Assembly (NCBI GenBank): GCA_020723325.1
Contig: DYJD01000040.1
Span: 1-49,712, forward strand
Length of the DNA: 49,712 bases
Reading direction: 5' to 3'
From: Desulfosudis oleivorans
GTDB taxonomy: Bacteria; Desulfobacterota; Desulfobacteria; Desulfobacterales; SURF-7
The notes beneath the pieces are model-generated. The model saw nothing but the letters and a program-made list of their open reading frames with translations, was not told where the DNA came from and searched no databases. The position numbers and the translations under genes are program-made. Position 1 is the stretch's first letter; every line of letters starts with the position of its first letter. Below, in pieces: positions 8,412 to 16,929 of the stretch.

Positions 8412-9613
8412 TGATGAAAAAGGACACGCCGGCCATGGCCCGCATGATTTCAAACAATCAAATCAGCCTGCTGCAAAACGGCGCAGCGTATTTCCCGGCC
8501 ATGGAAGCGGCGTTGGAGCGGGCGCAGCATGAAATTTATATAGAGAGCTATATTTTCAAAAATGACAATACCGGGCGGTGTATTGCGGAAGCACTCAAAC
8601 GAGCGGCTTTGCGTGGTGTGAAAACCCACCTGTTGATCGATGGATTCGGCTCCAGCGGTTTGCCGAAAAACATGCTCGACGCTCTTGAAGCAGCCGGCGT
8701 GATGGTGATGAAATTCCGGCCCAGGGTATCGCCTTGGACGCTGCGGCGCAAACGGCTGCGCCGCCTGCACCGGAAAATTGTGATGGTGGACCGGAAGATT
8801 GCGTTTGTGGGCGGCATCAATATCACCGATGACATGGATACGGCAGGTCAAACAACTCGTTATGACTGCGCTGTAAGCGTGGAAGGACCGCTGGTGGAAG
8901 AAATTCACCATTCGTCCCGCCGGGTGTGGTCACGGGTAGCATGGGCCCGCCGCCTGTGCGCTACCTGGAGACGGAACAACGATAACAAAAACGTTTCTTC
9001 AAAGGAATCCGGGGGCAATATGCGCTCGGCTTTTCTGATACGGGATAACATCCATCATCGCCGCGATATTGAGAATGCGTATTTGCGGGCGATTGAGCAG
9101 GCGCGATTCGAGATCATTCTGGCCAATGCCTACTTTTTGCCCGGATTAAATTTTCGGCATGCGCTTTTGGATGCGGCCGGGCGTGGTGTCCGAGTGATTC
9201 TGCTGCTGCAGGGAATGGTGGAATTTCCGTTGCTGCATTATGCCTCGCTTGCCTTGCGCGGCAGTTTTCTCGATGCCGGGATTGAGATCTACGAATACCA
9301 CAAGGGGATTCTGCACGCCAAAGTAGCGGTGATCGATGAGCATTGGGCCACGGTGGGATCATCAAATCTTGACCCTTTCAGTCTCCTGCTCGCACTCGAG
9401 GCAAATGTCGTTGTTGACGACGAAAACTTTGCCAAGACAGTAAAGCACAGCCTGGAGCAGGCCATGCATAGCGGGGCGCGGCGGATACTTCAAGGCAACT
9501 GGAGAATGCAGCCCATTCGCCTGCGTCTGATCAGTTGGCTGAGTTACGGCCTGGTTCGGTTCATGACCGGAATCGCAGGGTATGCTCCGGGGCAACATGC
9601 TGCCCAGCAATAA
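8411..9613 (+). CDS. Phospholipase D-family cardiolipin synthase
   Basis: This protein of about 400 residues has two HKD motifs: HRKIVMVD at about 120 followed by the GGINI strand, and HAKVAVID at about 302 followed by ATVGSSNLDPFS. That is the layout of ClsB-type cardiolipin/phosphatidyl transferases. It lacks N-terminal membrane helices, unlike ClsA. The start overlaps the ftsH stop (TGATG); a GTG at 8408 and an ATG at 8414 are alternatives. A role in remodelling membrane phospholipid fits the Mla-type transporter that follows. Substrate is inferred from the family only. Confidence 0.88.
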   Translation: MMKKDTPAMARMISNNQISLLQNGAAYFPAMEAALERAQHEIYIESYIFKNDNTGRCIAEALKRAALRGVKTHLLIDGFGSSGLPKNMLDALEAAGVMVMKFRPRVSPWTLRRKRLRRLHRKIVMVDRKIAFVGGINITDDMDTAGQTTRYDCAVSVEGPLVEEIHHSSRRVWSRVAWARRLCATWRRNNDNKNVSSKESGGNMRSAFLIRDNIHHRRDIENAYLRAIEQARFEIILANAYFLPGLNFRHALLDAAGRGVRVILLLQGMVEFPLLHYASLALRGSFLDAGIEIYEYHKGILHAKVAVIDEHWATVGSSNLDPFSLLLALEANVVVDDENFAKTVKHSLEQAMHSGARRILQGNWRMQPIRLRLISWLSYGLVRFMTGIAGYAPGQHAAQQ

Positions 9614-9647
9614 TCGGTCGACAACATAATCTTTAGGAATTTTAGCC

Positions 9648-10496
9648 ATGGTGCTTGATTCAAACAGTCCGCCCCTCCCCAAGAGAGAAGACGAATGGCG
9701 GCTCTTTACGTTTTTGTCGCGACCATTTGCCGTCTTAGGGAGAGGGGCGATCAACAGGGTCGATAACTTGGGTGCTGCTACCATTTTCCTTATTCTGGCA
9801 TTACTGAAGATCGCCAGCCCCAAGCAGTTATCCAAGATTGTCCAACAAATTTATTACATAGGGGCACGCTCCATGATGATCGTCATGCTCGTCGGCCTCT
9901 TCACCGGTATGGTTATAAGCCTCCAATTTTATTATGCATTGAATAAAGTCGGCGCTCAAGGTGCGCTCGGCACTTTGGTGGCTTTGACGCTGGTCAGGGA
10001 ACTGGGACCTGTTCTTGCAGCCATCATGATTGCCGCCAGGGCAGGGTCCGCCATCAGTTCAGAAATCGGCATTCAGCGTATTTCCGAGCAGATTGATGCG
10101 CTGTGCACCATGCGTATTGACCCGATTGGCTATCTCATCAGTCCAAGAATTGCCGCTGCCGTCATCAGCTTTCCCTTGCTCACCGCCCTGTTCGATCTCA
10201 TCGGCATCATCGGCGGGTATATCTCCGGAGTGCTGCTCCTGGGTGCGAATGCTGGTACTTATTTTTATCGTGTTCAAACCAGTTTGAACATGAAAGATGT
10301 TTCCGACGGTTTCATCAAGTCCATCGTTTTTGCCTTCATCGTCTCCACCGTTTGCTGCTTCCAGGGCTATTTCGTGCATATGCGCACGGATAGCCATGGG
10401 GCCAAGGCCGTCGGACTTGCCACTACCTCGGCTGTTGTCATCTCGTGTGTGCTTATTTTGGTATCGGACTATATTGTTACTTCCCTCCTGATGTAG
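9648..10496 (+). CDS. mlaE: MlaE-family lipid ABC transporter permease
   Basis: This 282-residue inner-membrane permease has the MlaE signature LTLVRELGPVLAAIMIAARAGSAISSEIG and five or so membrane helices. With the next two genes it forms a minimal MlaE-MlaF-MlaD set, which moves phospholipids between the inner membrane and the periplasmic carrier to keep outer-membrane asymmetry. No mlaC or mlaB follows, so other copies must supply those or the system works without them. The N-terminus is hydrophilic (REDEWRLFTFLSRPF). An ATG at 9648 follows a weak AGGAATTTTAGCC ribosome site. Confidence 0.9.
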   Translation: MVLDSNSPPLPKREDEWRLFTFLSRPFAVLGRGAINRVDNLGAATIFLILALLKIASPKQLSKIVQQIYYIGARSMMIVMLVGLFTGMVISLQFYYALNKVGAQGALGTLVALTLVRELGPVLAAIMIAARAGSAISSEIGIQRISEQIDALCTMRIDPIGYLISPRIAAAVISFPLLTALFDLIGIIGGYISGVLLLGANAGTYFYRVQTSLNMKDVSDGFIKSIVFAFIVSTVCCFQGYFVHMRTDSHGAKAVGLATTSAVVISCVLILVSDYIVTSLLM

Positions 10497-10504
10497 AGAG
10501 ACCT

Positions 10505-11749
10505 ATGGATACGCCATTGATTGAATTCAAGGATGTTACAAAGCGGTTCGGAAACAAAACTGTTCTCGAAGGTGTAAACCTCAAGATATACGAAGGGCAG
10601 GTCACGACTATCATCGGCCTGAGCGGTGGCGGCAAGAGCGTCCTTCTGAAACATATCGTCGGTCTGCTCGAACCCGACGAGGGAGCGATTCTTTTCCGGG
10701 ATAAACCCTTTGTCGAAATGAAAAAGCACGAGATGAACACCTTTTTTGCCCAGATGAGCTATATGTTTCAAGACAATGCTCTGTTCGACTCCATGACCGT
10801 TTACGAAAACATTGCACTGCCGCTTCGGGAAACAACGAGAAAAGGTAAGGCAGAAATAGACCGGATGGTTAAGGCCAGAATCGCGCAGACGGAACTGGGG
10901 GATGCCGCTGGCAAGTTCCCATCCGAACTCTCCGGCGGCATGCAGAAGCGGGTGGCTCTGGCACGGGCACTGGTTATCGATCCCCGGATAGTCCTTTTTG
11001 ACGAACCCACTTCCGGGCAGGACCCTGTCCGGAAAAATGCAATCCTGAGCATGATCGCTCAGTACCAGCGAAAATTTGGTTTTACCGCGGTGCTGGTCAG
11101 CCACGAGATTCCGGATGTGTATTTTATCTCCAATCGTATTCTTGCCCTCTATCATAAAAAAATCGTTTTTCAGGGCACTCCGGATGAGCTTGATAGATTC
11201 GATCACCCTTTCAAAGACGAGGTCATCATCAGCCTGGAAGGATTGCGGGATGAATTATCGGGTCTGCACACCAGGCGGTTGTTCAATGTCATGTATCATG
11301 CTCAGTTGAAGCATAAAAGCGTCGGTGACACCTATACCGTAACGGTTTTCACCCTGTATGTGCAGGAGGCCATTTTAGAAGGTTTGGGTTACGAAGAAGC
11401 ACAGGGGGTGATACATGCCATGGGGGTATACATCGATAAACACTTTGGCGCCATCGGAGGGTTTTCCACACGCCACAAGATCAATGAATTCGTGACGGTT
11501 CTCCCATATTCGAATCTGTTTGAGGCTGAAGAAATGGTGGCGTCATTTATAAAGGATTTCCAGGAGCGGGGAATTCGTGACATTCGGCTTGGGGGACGAA
11601 GACAAGGTTTTGTACTGGAAGGCATTGAGATCTCGATCCACGCCGGTTTTGCCCAGGGCCAACCCATAGCCGAATTAGACGCCGTCATCGAATCCGCCAA
11701 ATCTCAACAAAAAGAAATCGGCCGGATTCTGTGTTCCGCAAAGGAGTAA
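10505..11749 (+). CDS. mlaF: MlaF-type ABC ATPase fused to a degenerate GGDEF-like domain
   Basis: Residues about 1-245 are a normal lipid-ABC ATPase: Walker A GLSGGGKS, LSGGMQKRVALARAL, and Walker B VLFDEPTSGQDP. A frame open from 10445 would overlap mlaE; MDTPLIEFKDV at 10505 is the natural start. MlaF proteins are about 270 residues; this one is 414. The extra 165 residues (after GLRDELSGLHTRR) read like a GGDEF fold: TVTVFTLYVQEAI, INEFVTVLPYSNLFEAEEMV where GGDEFVVLLP would be, and EISIHAGFAQGQPIAELDAV where the VSIGVA strand would be. The GGDEF and metal residues are not conserved, so it would be a sensor or scaffold, not a cyclase. The ATPase call is firm; the second domain is my inference. 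Confidence 0.88.
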   Translation: MDTPLIEFKDVTKRFGNKTVLEGVNLKIYEGQVTTIIGLSGGGKSVLLKHIVGLLEPDEGAILFRDKPFVEMKKHEMNTFFAQMSYMFQDNALFDSMTVYENIALPLRETTRKGKAEIDRMVKARIAQTELGDAAGKFPSELSGGMQKRVALARALVIDPRIVLFDEPTSGQDPVRKNAILSMIAQYQRKFGFTAVLVSHEIPDVYFISNRILALYHKKIVFQGTPDELDRFDHPFKDEVIISLEGLRDELSGLHTRRLFNVMYHAQLKHKSVGDTYTVTVFTLYVQEAILEGLGYEEAQGVIHAMGVYIDKHFGAIGGFSTRHKINEFVTVLPYSNLFEAEEMVASFIKDFQERGIRDIRLGGRRQGFVLEGIEISIHAGFAQGQPIAELDAVIESAKSQQKEIGRILCSAKE

Positions 11750-11753
11750 ATCC

Positions 11754-12209
11754 ATGAAAAAGTACGCAATAGAAACCACAGTTGGAATTTTTATCGTTTT
11801 CGGCCTGCTGGGTATCAGCTACATGACAATCACTTTCGGTCATGTTCCTTTTCTGGGCGATAATTCCTACCCTATTTCCGCTCGTTTTACCACGGTAACC
11901 GGTTTGAGAGTCGGCAGTCTTGTCTATATAACAGGCATTGAGGTCGGACGCGTGGAAAGACTCGCCATCGATCAGAAAAAACAGAAAAGCGTGGTGGAAA
12001 TGAGGATTCATAAGGGTATCGAAATTTACGATGATGCCATCGCTTCCATTAAAACCGAAGGACTGATCGGCGATATGCATATCAGCATAGACCCCGGCGG
12101 AGGCGGCGATCTCCTGAAAGAAGGAGGCATCATCACTGAGACGATATCGCCTCTGGATATCGCCGACCTTGTCAGTAAGTATGTCTTCGGTGATATCAAG
12201 CGCCCTTAG
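11754..12209 (+). CDS. mlaD: MlaD-type MCE-domain lipid-binding protein
   Basis: This 151-residue protein has one N-terminal membrane helix (TTVGIFIVFGLLGISYMTI) and a single MCE domain (FTTVTGLRVGSLVYITGIEVGRVERLAI, then IKTEGLIGDMHISIDPG). MlaD forms a periplasmic hexamer on MlaE that passes lipids to a carrier. It is the last gene of operon A, 5 bp after mlaF. No strong terminator is visible in the gene-free 540 bp that follow, which hold the operon B control elements. Confidence 0.9.
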   Translation: MKKYAIETTVGIFIVFGLLGISYMTITFGHVPFLGDNSYPISARFTTVTGLRVGSLVYITGIEVGRVERLAIDQKKQKSVVEMRIHKGIEIYDDAIASIKTEGLIGDMHISIDPGGGGDLLKEGGIITETISPLDIADLVSKYVFGDIKRP

Positions 12210-12469
12210 ACCCAAAGCCGGTTGCGGCAGGTTTGAAGTCTCTTCGACCTATTTGGCATCTCCACCGGCCGGTTGGTAAAAACCATACTCGCCGACTTCG
12301 ACCGTCTTACGATATTTCTTTGAATAACCAGTGGTTACCTTACGGCTTTCGAAATACTATGCTCCGAAAGTGCAATCCTTGAATTGCCGATTTCGTTGGC
12401 CGGGACCGAAGATAAATTCCCAAAGGGACTCACCTCGAAAGAGCTATCCACAAACGGACGCTTTAAAAT

Positions 12470-12500
12470 GGTTGCATGTGACCTATGGTTACATATGGCC
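12470..12500 (+). promoter_or_regulatory. Tandem-palindrome operator (site B)
   Basis: GGTTGCATGTGACC (12470-12483), TAT, GGTTACATATGGCC (12487-12500). Both copies depart from the perfect palindrome but keep the outer GG...CC, the ACC/GCC arm, the 14-bp length and the 3-bp gap. It lies 98 bp upstream of a -24/-12 promoter ahead of operon B. The intergenic stretch 12210-12748 contains nothing else that I can support. Confidence 0.75.
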
Positions 12501-12598
12501 TTTTTTCATGCCTGTCCATAAACAACCCGAAAGTACTTGCAGTTCCAATTAATCATGCAAATCGGCAAGATGGGCCGTTGCGCGGAATTTCGAAAACC

Positions 12599-12614
12599 TG
12601 GCATAAAGTTTGAA
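12599..12614 (+). promoter_or_regulatory. Sigma-54 promoter for operon B
   Basis: TGGCAT (12599-12604), 5 bp (AAAGT), TTGAA (12610-12614). It is nearly identical to the promoter of operon D (CGGCAT, GAAGT, TTGAT). Transcription would start near 12625, leaving a leader of about 124 bp. Confidence 0.7.
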
Positions 12615-12748
12615 GTTTAAGGAAGCATAAAACGTGATGGATCTCCCGGGAAGTATTCCATGAACCAGAATTACAACAATAATCCTGCTCTTATTGGGCG
12701 GAATCTGACTTGAAATTATGATCCACCACTAAAAAAGGAGTCATCATT

Positions 12749-13195
12749 ATGAAACTAAGTACAAGCGATAACATTGAAGGCAAGCTTCACCAGACAAGCG
12801 ATAAAATCAAGGAAGCAGTCGGGAAAATCTCCAAAAGACGCGACATGGAATTAGAAGAAAACATCGAGAAAGTCCGATACTACGTATTAGGGAAATTTTA
12901 TGAAGTATTGGATGGAGAATTTGGATTTCCGAAAAGCCAAAGCCTGGATGGTATACATACTGAATATATTTCAAAAGATATAGATACCAGGGAATTTGTC
13001 GACAAGGGGCTTTTTGGATTTCCAGCTCTGCAAGAAAACGACCTTGAAAAATTATTGGCAAAAATAGAATTGTTTTATGAAAAACTGCAATATGCAAAAA
13101 GCAATTTTATAGAAAGCAGCCAAATCAAAGAATTAAAAAGAATCATTAAAATTATCGAAGAAAAATTGGAACACTTAAAACTCAGATTTCAATAG
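12749..13195 (+). CDS. CsbD-like stress protein with a C-terminal extension
   Basis: Residues 7-36 (DNIEGKLHQTSDKIKEAVGK onward) resemble the CsbD repeat, IEGK...GK.KE..GK, found in general-stress proteins induced by sigma factors or starvation. The remaining 110 residues are helical and charged (KIELFYEKLQYAKSNFIESS), and I do not recognise them. The start follows AAAAAGGAGTCATCATT, a strong ribosome site. As first gene of operon B it would be the most highly expressed. CsbD proteins have no known biochemical activity. Confidence 0.65.
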   Translation: MKLSTSDNIEGKLHQTSDKIKEAVGKISKRRDMELEENIEKVRYYVLGKFYEVLDGEFGFPKSQSLDGIHTEYISKDIDTREFVDKGLFGFPALQENDLEKLLAKIELFYEKLQYAKSNFIESSQIKELKRIIKIIEEKLEHLKLRFQ

Positions 13196-13230
13196 TAGTA
13201 ACTTCATCGCCAAACGGGGAGCAATAGAAA

Positions 13231-15372
13231 ATGGAAAAGATGAATACGATGAAACCATTGTTTCCCCATTTACCGAAGCGCCTTGCAGGCTTGGAAGATC
13301 TGGCGGAAAATCTCTGGTGGAGCTGGAATCCGGGTGCTCGAATGCTCTTCAAGACACTCGACCGGCAGGCCTGGAAGGAAAGCGGCCACAACCCGGACAA
13401 GATGCTCAGAGAGTTTCCCCGGGAGCTTCTGGAAAAGGCCGGGGTCGATGAGGACTATATTCGCAGATACGATCATGTGATGGAGGTATTCCATAACTAC
13501 ATGCAACCAAAAGAGCGCCATTTGCCGGTGACTGTCTCGCGGGGCCACGAATTCGTCGTGGCCTACTTTTCCGCGGAATACGGACTCCATCGCTCCTTAC
13601 CGTTTTATGCAGGCGGATTGGGATTTTTGGCGGGGGACTATATAAAAGAATGCAGCGACCTTAGTGTCCCATTGGTAGCTGTAGGATTCATGTATCCGGA
13701 GGGCTATCTCCGGCAACAGATCCGGGACGACGGATGGCAGGAGAATCTCGTCGAGTCCATCAACCGGGAGGCTGCCCCGATTTCCAAAGTATTGGACAAG
13801 GATGGACGGCAATGCATCGTTACCGTTCCGCTGACCGATCCCCCTATCCATGTCGCGGTGTGGAAGGTCGCCGTCGGCCGTGTTTCCCTGTATCTGATGG
13901 ACACGGACGTCAAAATCAACGCTTTCGGGGACAGAGGAATCAGCGCTCGGCTCTACATTGGCGACCTTGAACAACGCTTGCGCCAGGAAATTGTCTTGGG
14001 GATCGGTGGAGCCGAGATGCTCAAGACGCTGGGAATCGAACACTACCTTTTGCACTTGAATGAAGGTCATGCGGCGTTCGCTCTTCTGGAACTTATCAGG
14101 AGACACATTCAAATGGGCAGCGAATTTGACCTGGCTTGCGAAAAAATCATTAATTATACAATTTTTACAACTCACACACCTGTTCCGGCAGGTCATGATG
14201 TTTTCCCTTTTGCTTTGATCGAAAAATATTTTCATTCATACTGGCCCATCCTGGGTCTTGATCGCCATGCGTTTTTCCAATTGGGAATCCACCCGGAAAA
14301 ACCGGATGCAGGCTTCAACATGACTGCTTTTGCACTGCGCTTATCCGGCTCCCGGAACGGTGTGAGCAAAAGACACGCCGCTGTCTCGCGAAAAATGTGG
14401 CAAAGCCTATGGCCCGAAGTGCCGGAAGATCAGGTTCCCATCGATCACGTCACCAATGGCGTCCATGTGCCCACCTGGATCGAACCGAAAATAAAACTGC
14501 TGCTGGATAAGTACATAGGGGCTGATTGGCTGGATAATCATGACGACCCGGCCATCTGGCAGCTTATAGACAATATCCCCGACACCGAATTGTGGCAAAC
14601 GCACCAATGGCTCAAGGTGAAACTGATCGATGCCATCCGGGAACGAACACGCCAACGCTGGGTCAGTGGGGATGCCAGCGACTCCCTCATTCTTACCGGC
14701 GGCGCTTTCCTGGAACCATCGGTTCTTACACTCGGCTTTGCCCGCCGGTTTGCTACCTACAAAAGAGCCCTGCTGATCTTCCAGAATCTGGAACGTCTTG
14801 CAAAGTATTTCAAGGACCGCTGGCGGCCCATACAGATCATCTTTGCCGGTAAAGCCCATCCCGCAGATGATCCCGGCAAACGGTTATTGCAGAACCTGAT
14901 CAAACTGGCGCGCAATCCGCAATTTGGAGGCAGAATTGCCTTTGTAGAGGACTATGGCGAGCAATTAGGACAATATTTGGTGCACGGCGTTGATATATGG
15001 CTGAACACACCGCTCCCGCCTCTTGAAGCCTGTGGTACGAGCGGCATGAAGGCGGCTCTGAACGGTGTGCCCCATTTAAGCATATTGGACGGCTGGTGGG
15101 AAGAAGGTTTTAACGGGAAAAACGGTTGGGCCGTAGAACATGATCCAAGTTCTGTGAACCCGGATGGAAGCGATGCTGAAAAGATTTACCGCATTCTGGA
15201 AGATGAGATCATACCGCTTTACTATAAGACCGCTGAAAACGGTGTTCCGCATGATTGGGTAAAGGCCATGAAGGCGACAATGCAAAGCAATGCTGCCCGG
15301 TTTTCCGCCCGCCGAATGGTCAAAGAATACAGGGATAAGTTCTATTTAAAAGGAATGCATCGAAAAACATAG
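13231..15372 (+). CDS. glgP: Alpha-glucan (glycogen/maltodextrin) phosphorylase, GT35
   Basis: It releases glucose 1-phosphate from glycogen or maltodextrin using phosphate. It has 713 residues, the length of the short alpha-glucan phosphorylase family (TIGR02094-like), which begins with a DUF3417 segment (LAGLEDLAENLWWSWNPGAR). Active-site sequences are intact: FSAEYGLHRSLPFYAGGLGFLAGDY, LNEGHAAF, THTPVPAGHD, and the pyridoxal-phosphate lysine in CGTSGMKAALNG (about Lys607). It spares ATP compared with hydrolysis and hexokinase, which matters in energy shortage. With the PfkB kinase and pyruvate kinase of operon C it gives a route from storage glucan to pyruvate. Confidence 0.94.
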   Translation: MEKMNTMKPLFPHLPKRLAGLEDLAENLWWSWNPGARMLFKTLDRQAWKESGHNPDKMLREFPRELLEKAGVDEDYIRRYDHVMEVFHNYMQPKERHLPVTVSRGHEFVVAYFSAEYGLHRSLPFYAGGLGFLAGDYIKECSDLSVPLVAVGFMYPEGYLRQQIRDDGWQENLVESINREAAPISKVLDKDGRQCIVTVPLTDPPIHVAVWKVAVGRVSLYLMDTDVKINAFGDRGISARLYIGDLEQRLRQEIVLGIGGAEMLKTLGIEHYLLHLNEGHAAFALLELIRRHIQMGSEFDLACEKIINYTIFTTHTPVPAGHDVFPFALIEKYFHSYWPILGLDRHAFFQLGIHPEKPDAGFNMTAFALRLSGSRNGVSKRHAAVSRKMWQSLWPEVPEDQVPIDHVTNGVHVPTWIEPKIKLLLDKYIGADWLDNHDDPAIWQLIDNIPDTELWQTHQWLKVKLIDAIRERTRQRWVSGDASDSLILTGGAFLEPSVLTLGFARRFATYKRALLIFQNLERLAKYFKDRWRPIQIIFAGKAHPADDPGKRLLQNLIKLARNPQFGGRIAFVEDYGEQLGQYLVHGVDIWLNTPLPPLEACGTSGMKAALNGVPHLSILDGWWEEGFNGKNGWAVEHDPSSVNPDGSDAEKIYRILEDEIIPLYYKTAENGVPHDWVKAMKATMQSNAARFSARRMVKEYRDKFYLKGMHRKT

Positions 15373-15465
15373 AAATGAATTGCCTTACTGCCGATGATTA
15401 TTCGCGCCATCATGATTTCTATGGTGGGTATTCCTATACGACGTCTATAAATATAAGGAGGGATT

Positions 15466-15885
15466 ATGTTCGGAAAATTATCAAGCGCGTTGGATATTGC
15501 GCTCCAGCAAGCAGTGGAGCAAGCGAAGGATGCAAACTTTTTTGAGGCCGGTACTACCGGCCGTGGGGTTTATCCTTTCATCAATTTGTTTGAAAAGGAA
15601 GGGGACTTGGTGTTGGCCGCTGAATTGCCTGGAGTCAAAAAAGAAGAATTAATCTTGGAAGTAAGAGAAGATGTTCTGCGTTTGGCCGGGGCACGTAAAA
15701 TTGAGTATGCTGAAAATTGCAGTTGCCATCGTCTGGAACGTAAAGGTTTAAATTTTGATCGCTCCATAAAATTGCCTTTTCGTATAGAGGGGGGCAAGAT
15801 CCAGGCAGAATTCAATGATGGATTATTGATGGTGACCCTGCCGAGGGCGGAGTCGGATAAACCCAAACAAGTTGTTATCAAATAA
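15466..15885 (+). CDS. Small heat-shock protein Hsp20 (first copy)
   Basis: This 139-residue protein has an alpha-crystallin domain (about 35-135): PFINLFEKEGDLVLAAELPGVKKEELILEVREDVLRLAG, then RSIKLPFRI and the GLLMVTLPR strand. The C-terminal PKQVVIK supplies the I-x-I/V-type anchoring motif. It holds unfolding proteins without ATP. A strong ATAAGGAGGGATT precedes the ATG. The next gene encodes a second Hsp20 from a different subgroup, a pairing seen in heat-resistance clusters. Confidence 0.93.
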   Translation: MFGKLSSALDIALQQAVEQAKDANFFEAGTTGRGVYPFINLFEKEGDLVLAAELPGVKKEELILEVREDVLRLAGARKIEYAENCSCHRLERKGLNFDRSIKLPFRIEGGKIQAEFNDGLLMVTLPRAESDKPKQVVIK

Positions 15886-15907
15886 TTTGATGAAAAAGGA
15901 GGATGCC

Positions 15908-16315
15908 ATGACTGAAAATAAAGGGGTCGCCAAGACCGAAGCGCAAGAGCTGCAAAAACAGGAGCATAAAGAAGAACGAACTGTTGCCGGACGATTTTTT
16001 ATTCCACAGACCGATATTATAGAAAACGAAGAAAGTCTCATTATAACGATGGATCTGCCGGGAGTGAAAAAAGAGGATGTGAACATAAAATTGGAGAAAA
16101 ACATCCTTGAAGTAGAAGGTCGGATCGACTACGCGCCCTATGAAAAACTCAATCCTGTATATGCTGAATACAACATCGGCAATTATGCCCGAAGATTTAC
16201 CGTCTCTAATGCAGTGGATACAAGTAACATCGAGGCTGTTCTTACCGATGGCGTGCTTTCCATGACGTTGCGCAAAGCGCCTGAAGCAAAACCGAGGCAA
16301 ATACCCGTTAAATAG
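15908..16315 (+). CDS. Small heat-shock protein Hsp20 (second copy)
   Basis: This 135-residue Hsp20 begins MTENKGVAKTEAQELQKQEH and has the alpha-crystallin domain FIPQTDIIENEESLIITMDL, PGVKKEDVNIKLEKNILEVEG and GVLSMTLRKAPEAKPRQIPVK. A frame extension back to 15872 exists, but AAAAAGGAGGATGCC in front of 15908 settles the start. It is about 22 bp behind the first hsp20 and distinct from it in sequence, so hetero-oligomers are possible. Confidence 0.92.
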   Translation: MTENKGVAKTEAQELQKQEHKEERTVAGRFFIPQTDIIENEESLIITMDLPGVKKEDVNIKLEKNILEVEGRIDYAPYEKLNPVYAEYNIGNYARRFTVSNAVDTSNIEAVLTDGVLSMTLRKAPEAKPRQIPVK

Positions 16316-16340
16316 AAAACGGTTATTAGGAGGTCGTGTA

Positions 16341-16838
16341 ATGAGAAATAACATTATCAAAACCCTGCCGATACTACTAGTATTGGTTTTACTTTCCTTG
16401 CTGGATTCTAATGCCTTTGGTCAATATTCGAAAGACGGAAGTTACAGCGAGGGATATGGTTACCACGGCACGATGGGTCTGGATCCTGATGAAATAATGA
16501 AATACGGTCAGTATATGATGAGATACGGCTTCCATGAAGCGGGGATGTCGGGCGGCTTAACCAAGTATCCGGGGTATAACTCAAATTTAAGCGATGAAAC
16601 CATAAAAAAACTGAATGCTGAACAACTATCGTTTATCAGGACGACTGAAGACCTCAGGCAGACGATCTATGAGAAGGAACTTTACTTGAAAGCAGAGATG
16701 GTCAAGAAAGCTGCGGATAGAGTTATCGCCTTGAATATTCAGAATAGCTTATCTGAGGCAAGAAGTAAATTCGAGCAAATGATGATCGAGCATTTAATCC
16801 GGATGAAAAAAATAAATGTGGAAGCGGAAAGCAAATAA
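16341..16838 (+). CDS. Secreted Spy/ZraP-like periplasmic protein
   Basis: It has a signal peptide (NIIKTLPILLVLVLLSLLDSNAFG), a Tyr/Gly-rich segment (SEGYGYHGTMG, MMRYGFHEAGMSGG), then a long helical region: LSDETIKKLNAEQLSFIRTT, LRQTIYEKELYLKAEM. The last part follows the LT..Q....R..I..KE.EL.AE pattern of the Spy/CpxP/ZraP family, which act as ATP-independent periplasmic chaperones or metal sensors. The metal exporter right behind it would suit a ZraP-like role. The family match is by pattern only. Confidence 0.65.
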   Translation: MRNNIIKTLPILLVLVLLSLLDSNAFGQYSKDGSYSEGYGYHGTMGLDPDEIMKYGQYMMRYGFHEAGMSGGLTKYPGYNSNLSDETIKKLNAEQLSFIRTTEDLRQTIYEKELYLKAEMVKKAADRVIALNIQNSLSEARSKFEQMMIEHLIRMKKINVEAESK

Positions 16839-16929
16839 GGCAAAAAAGGTCAATATCATTGAAAATTCGGAAATTGGTAGCATGTTGGGAGTCGCCAGAA
16901 TAATCGGCGAAACGGATAAAAACTGACGC

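Noticed and set aside
12331-12552. 73-codon open frame in the gap between operons A and B
   Set aside because: It runs through operator B, has no ribosome site and shows no protein-like pattern.
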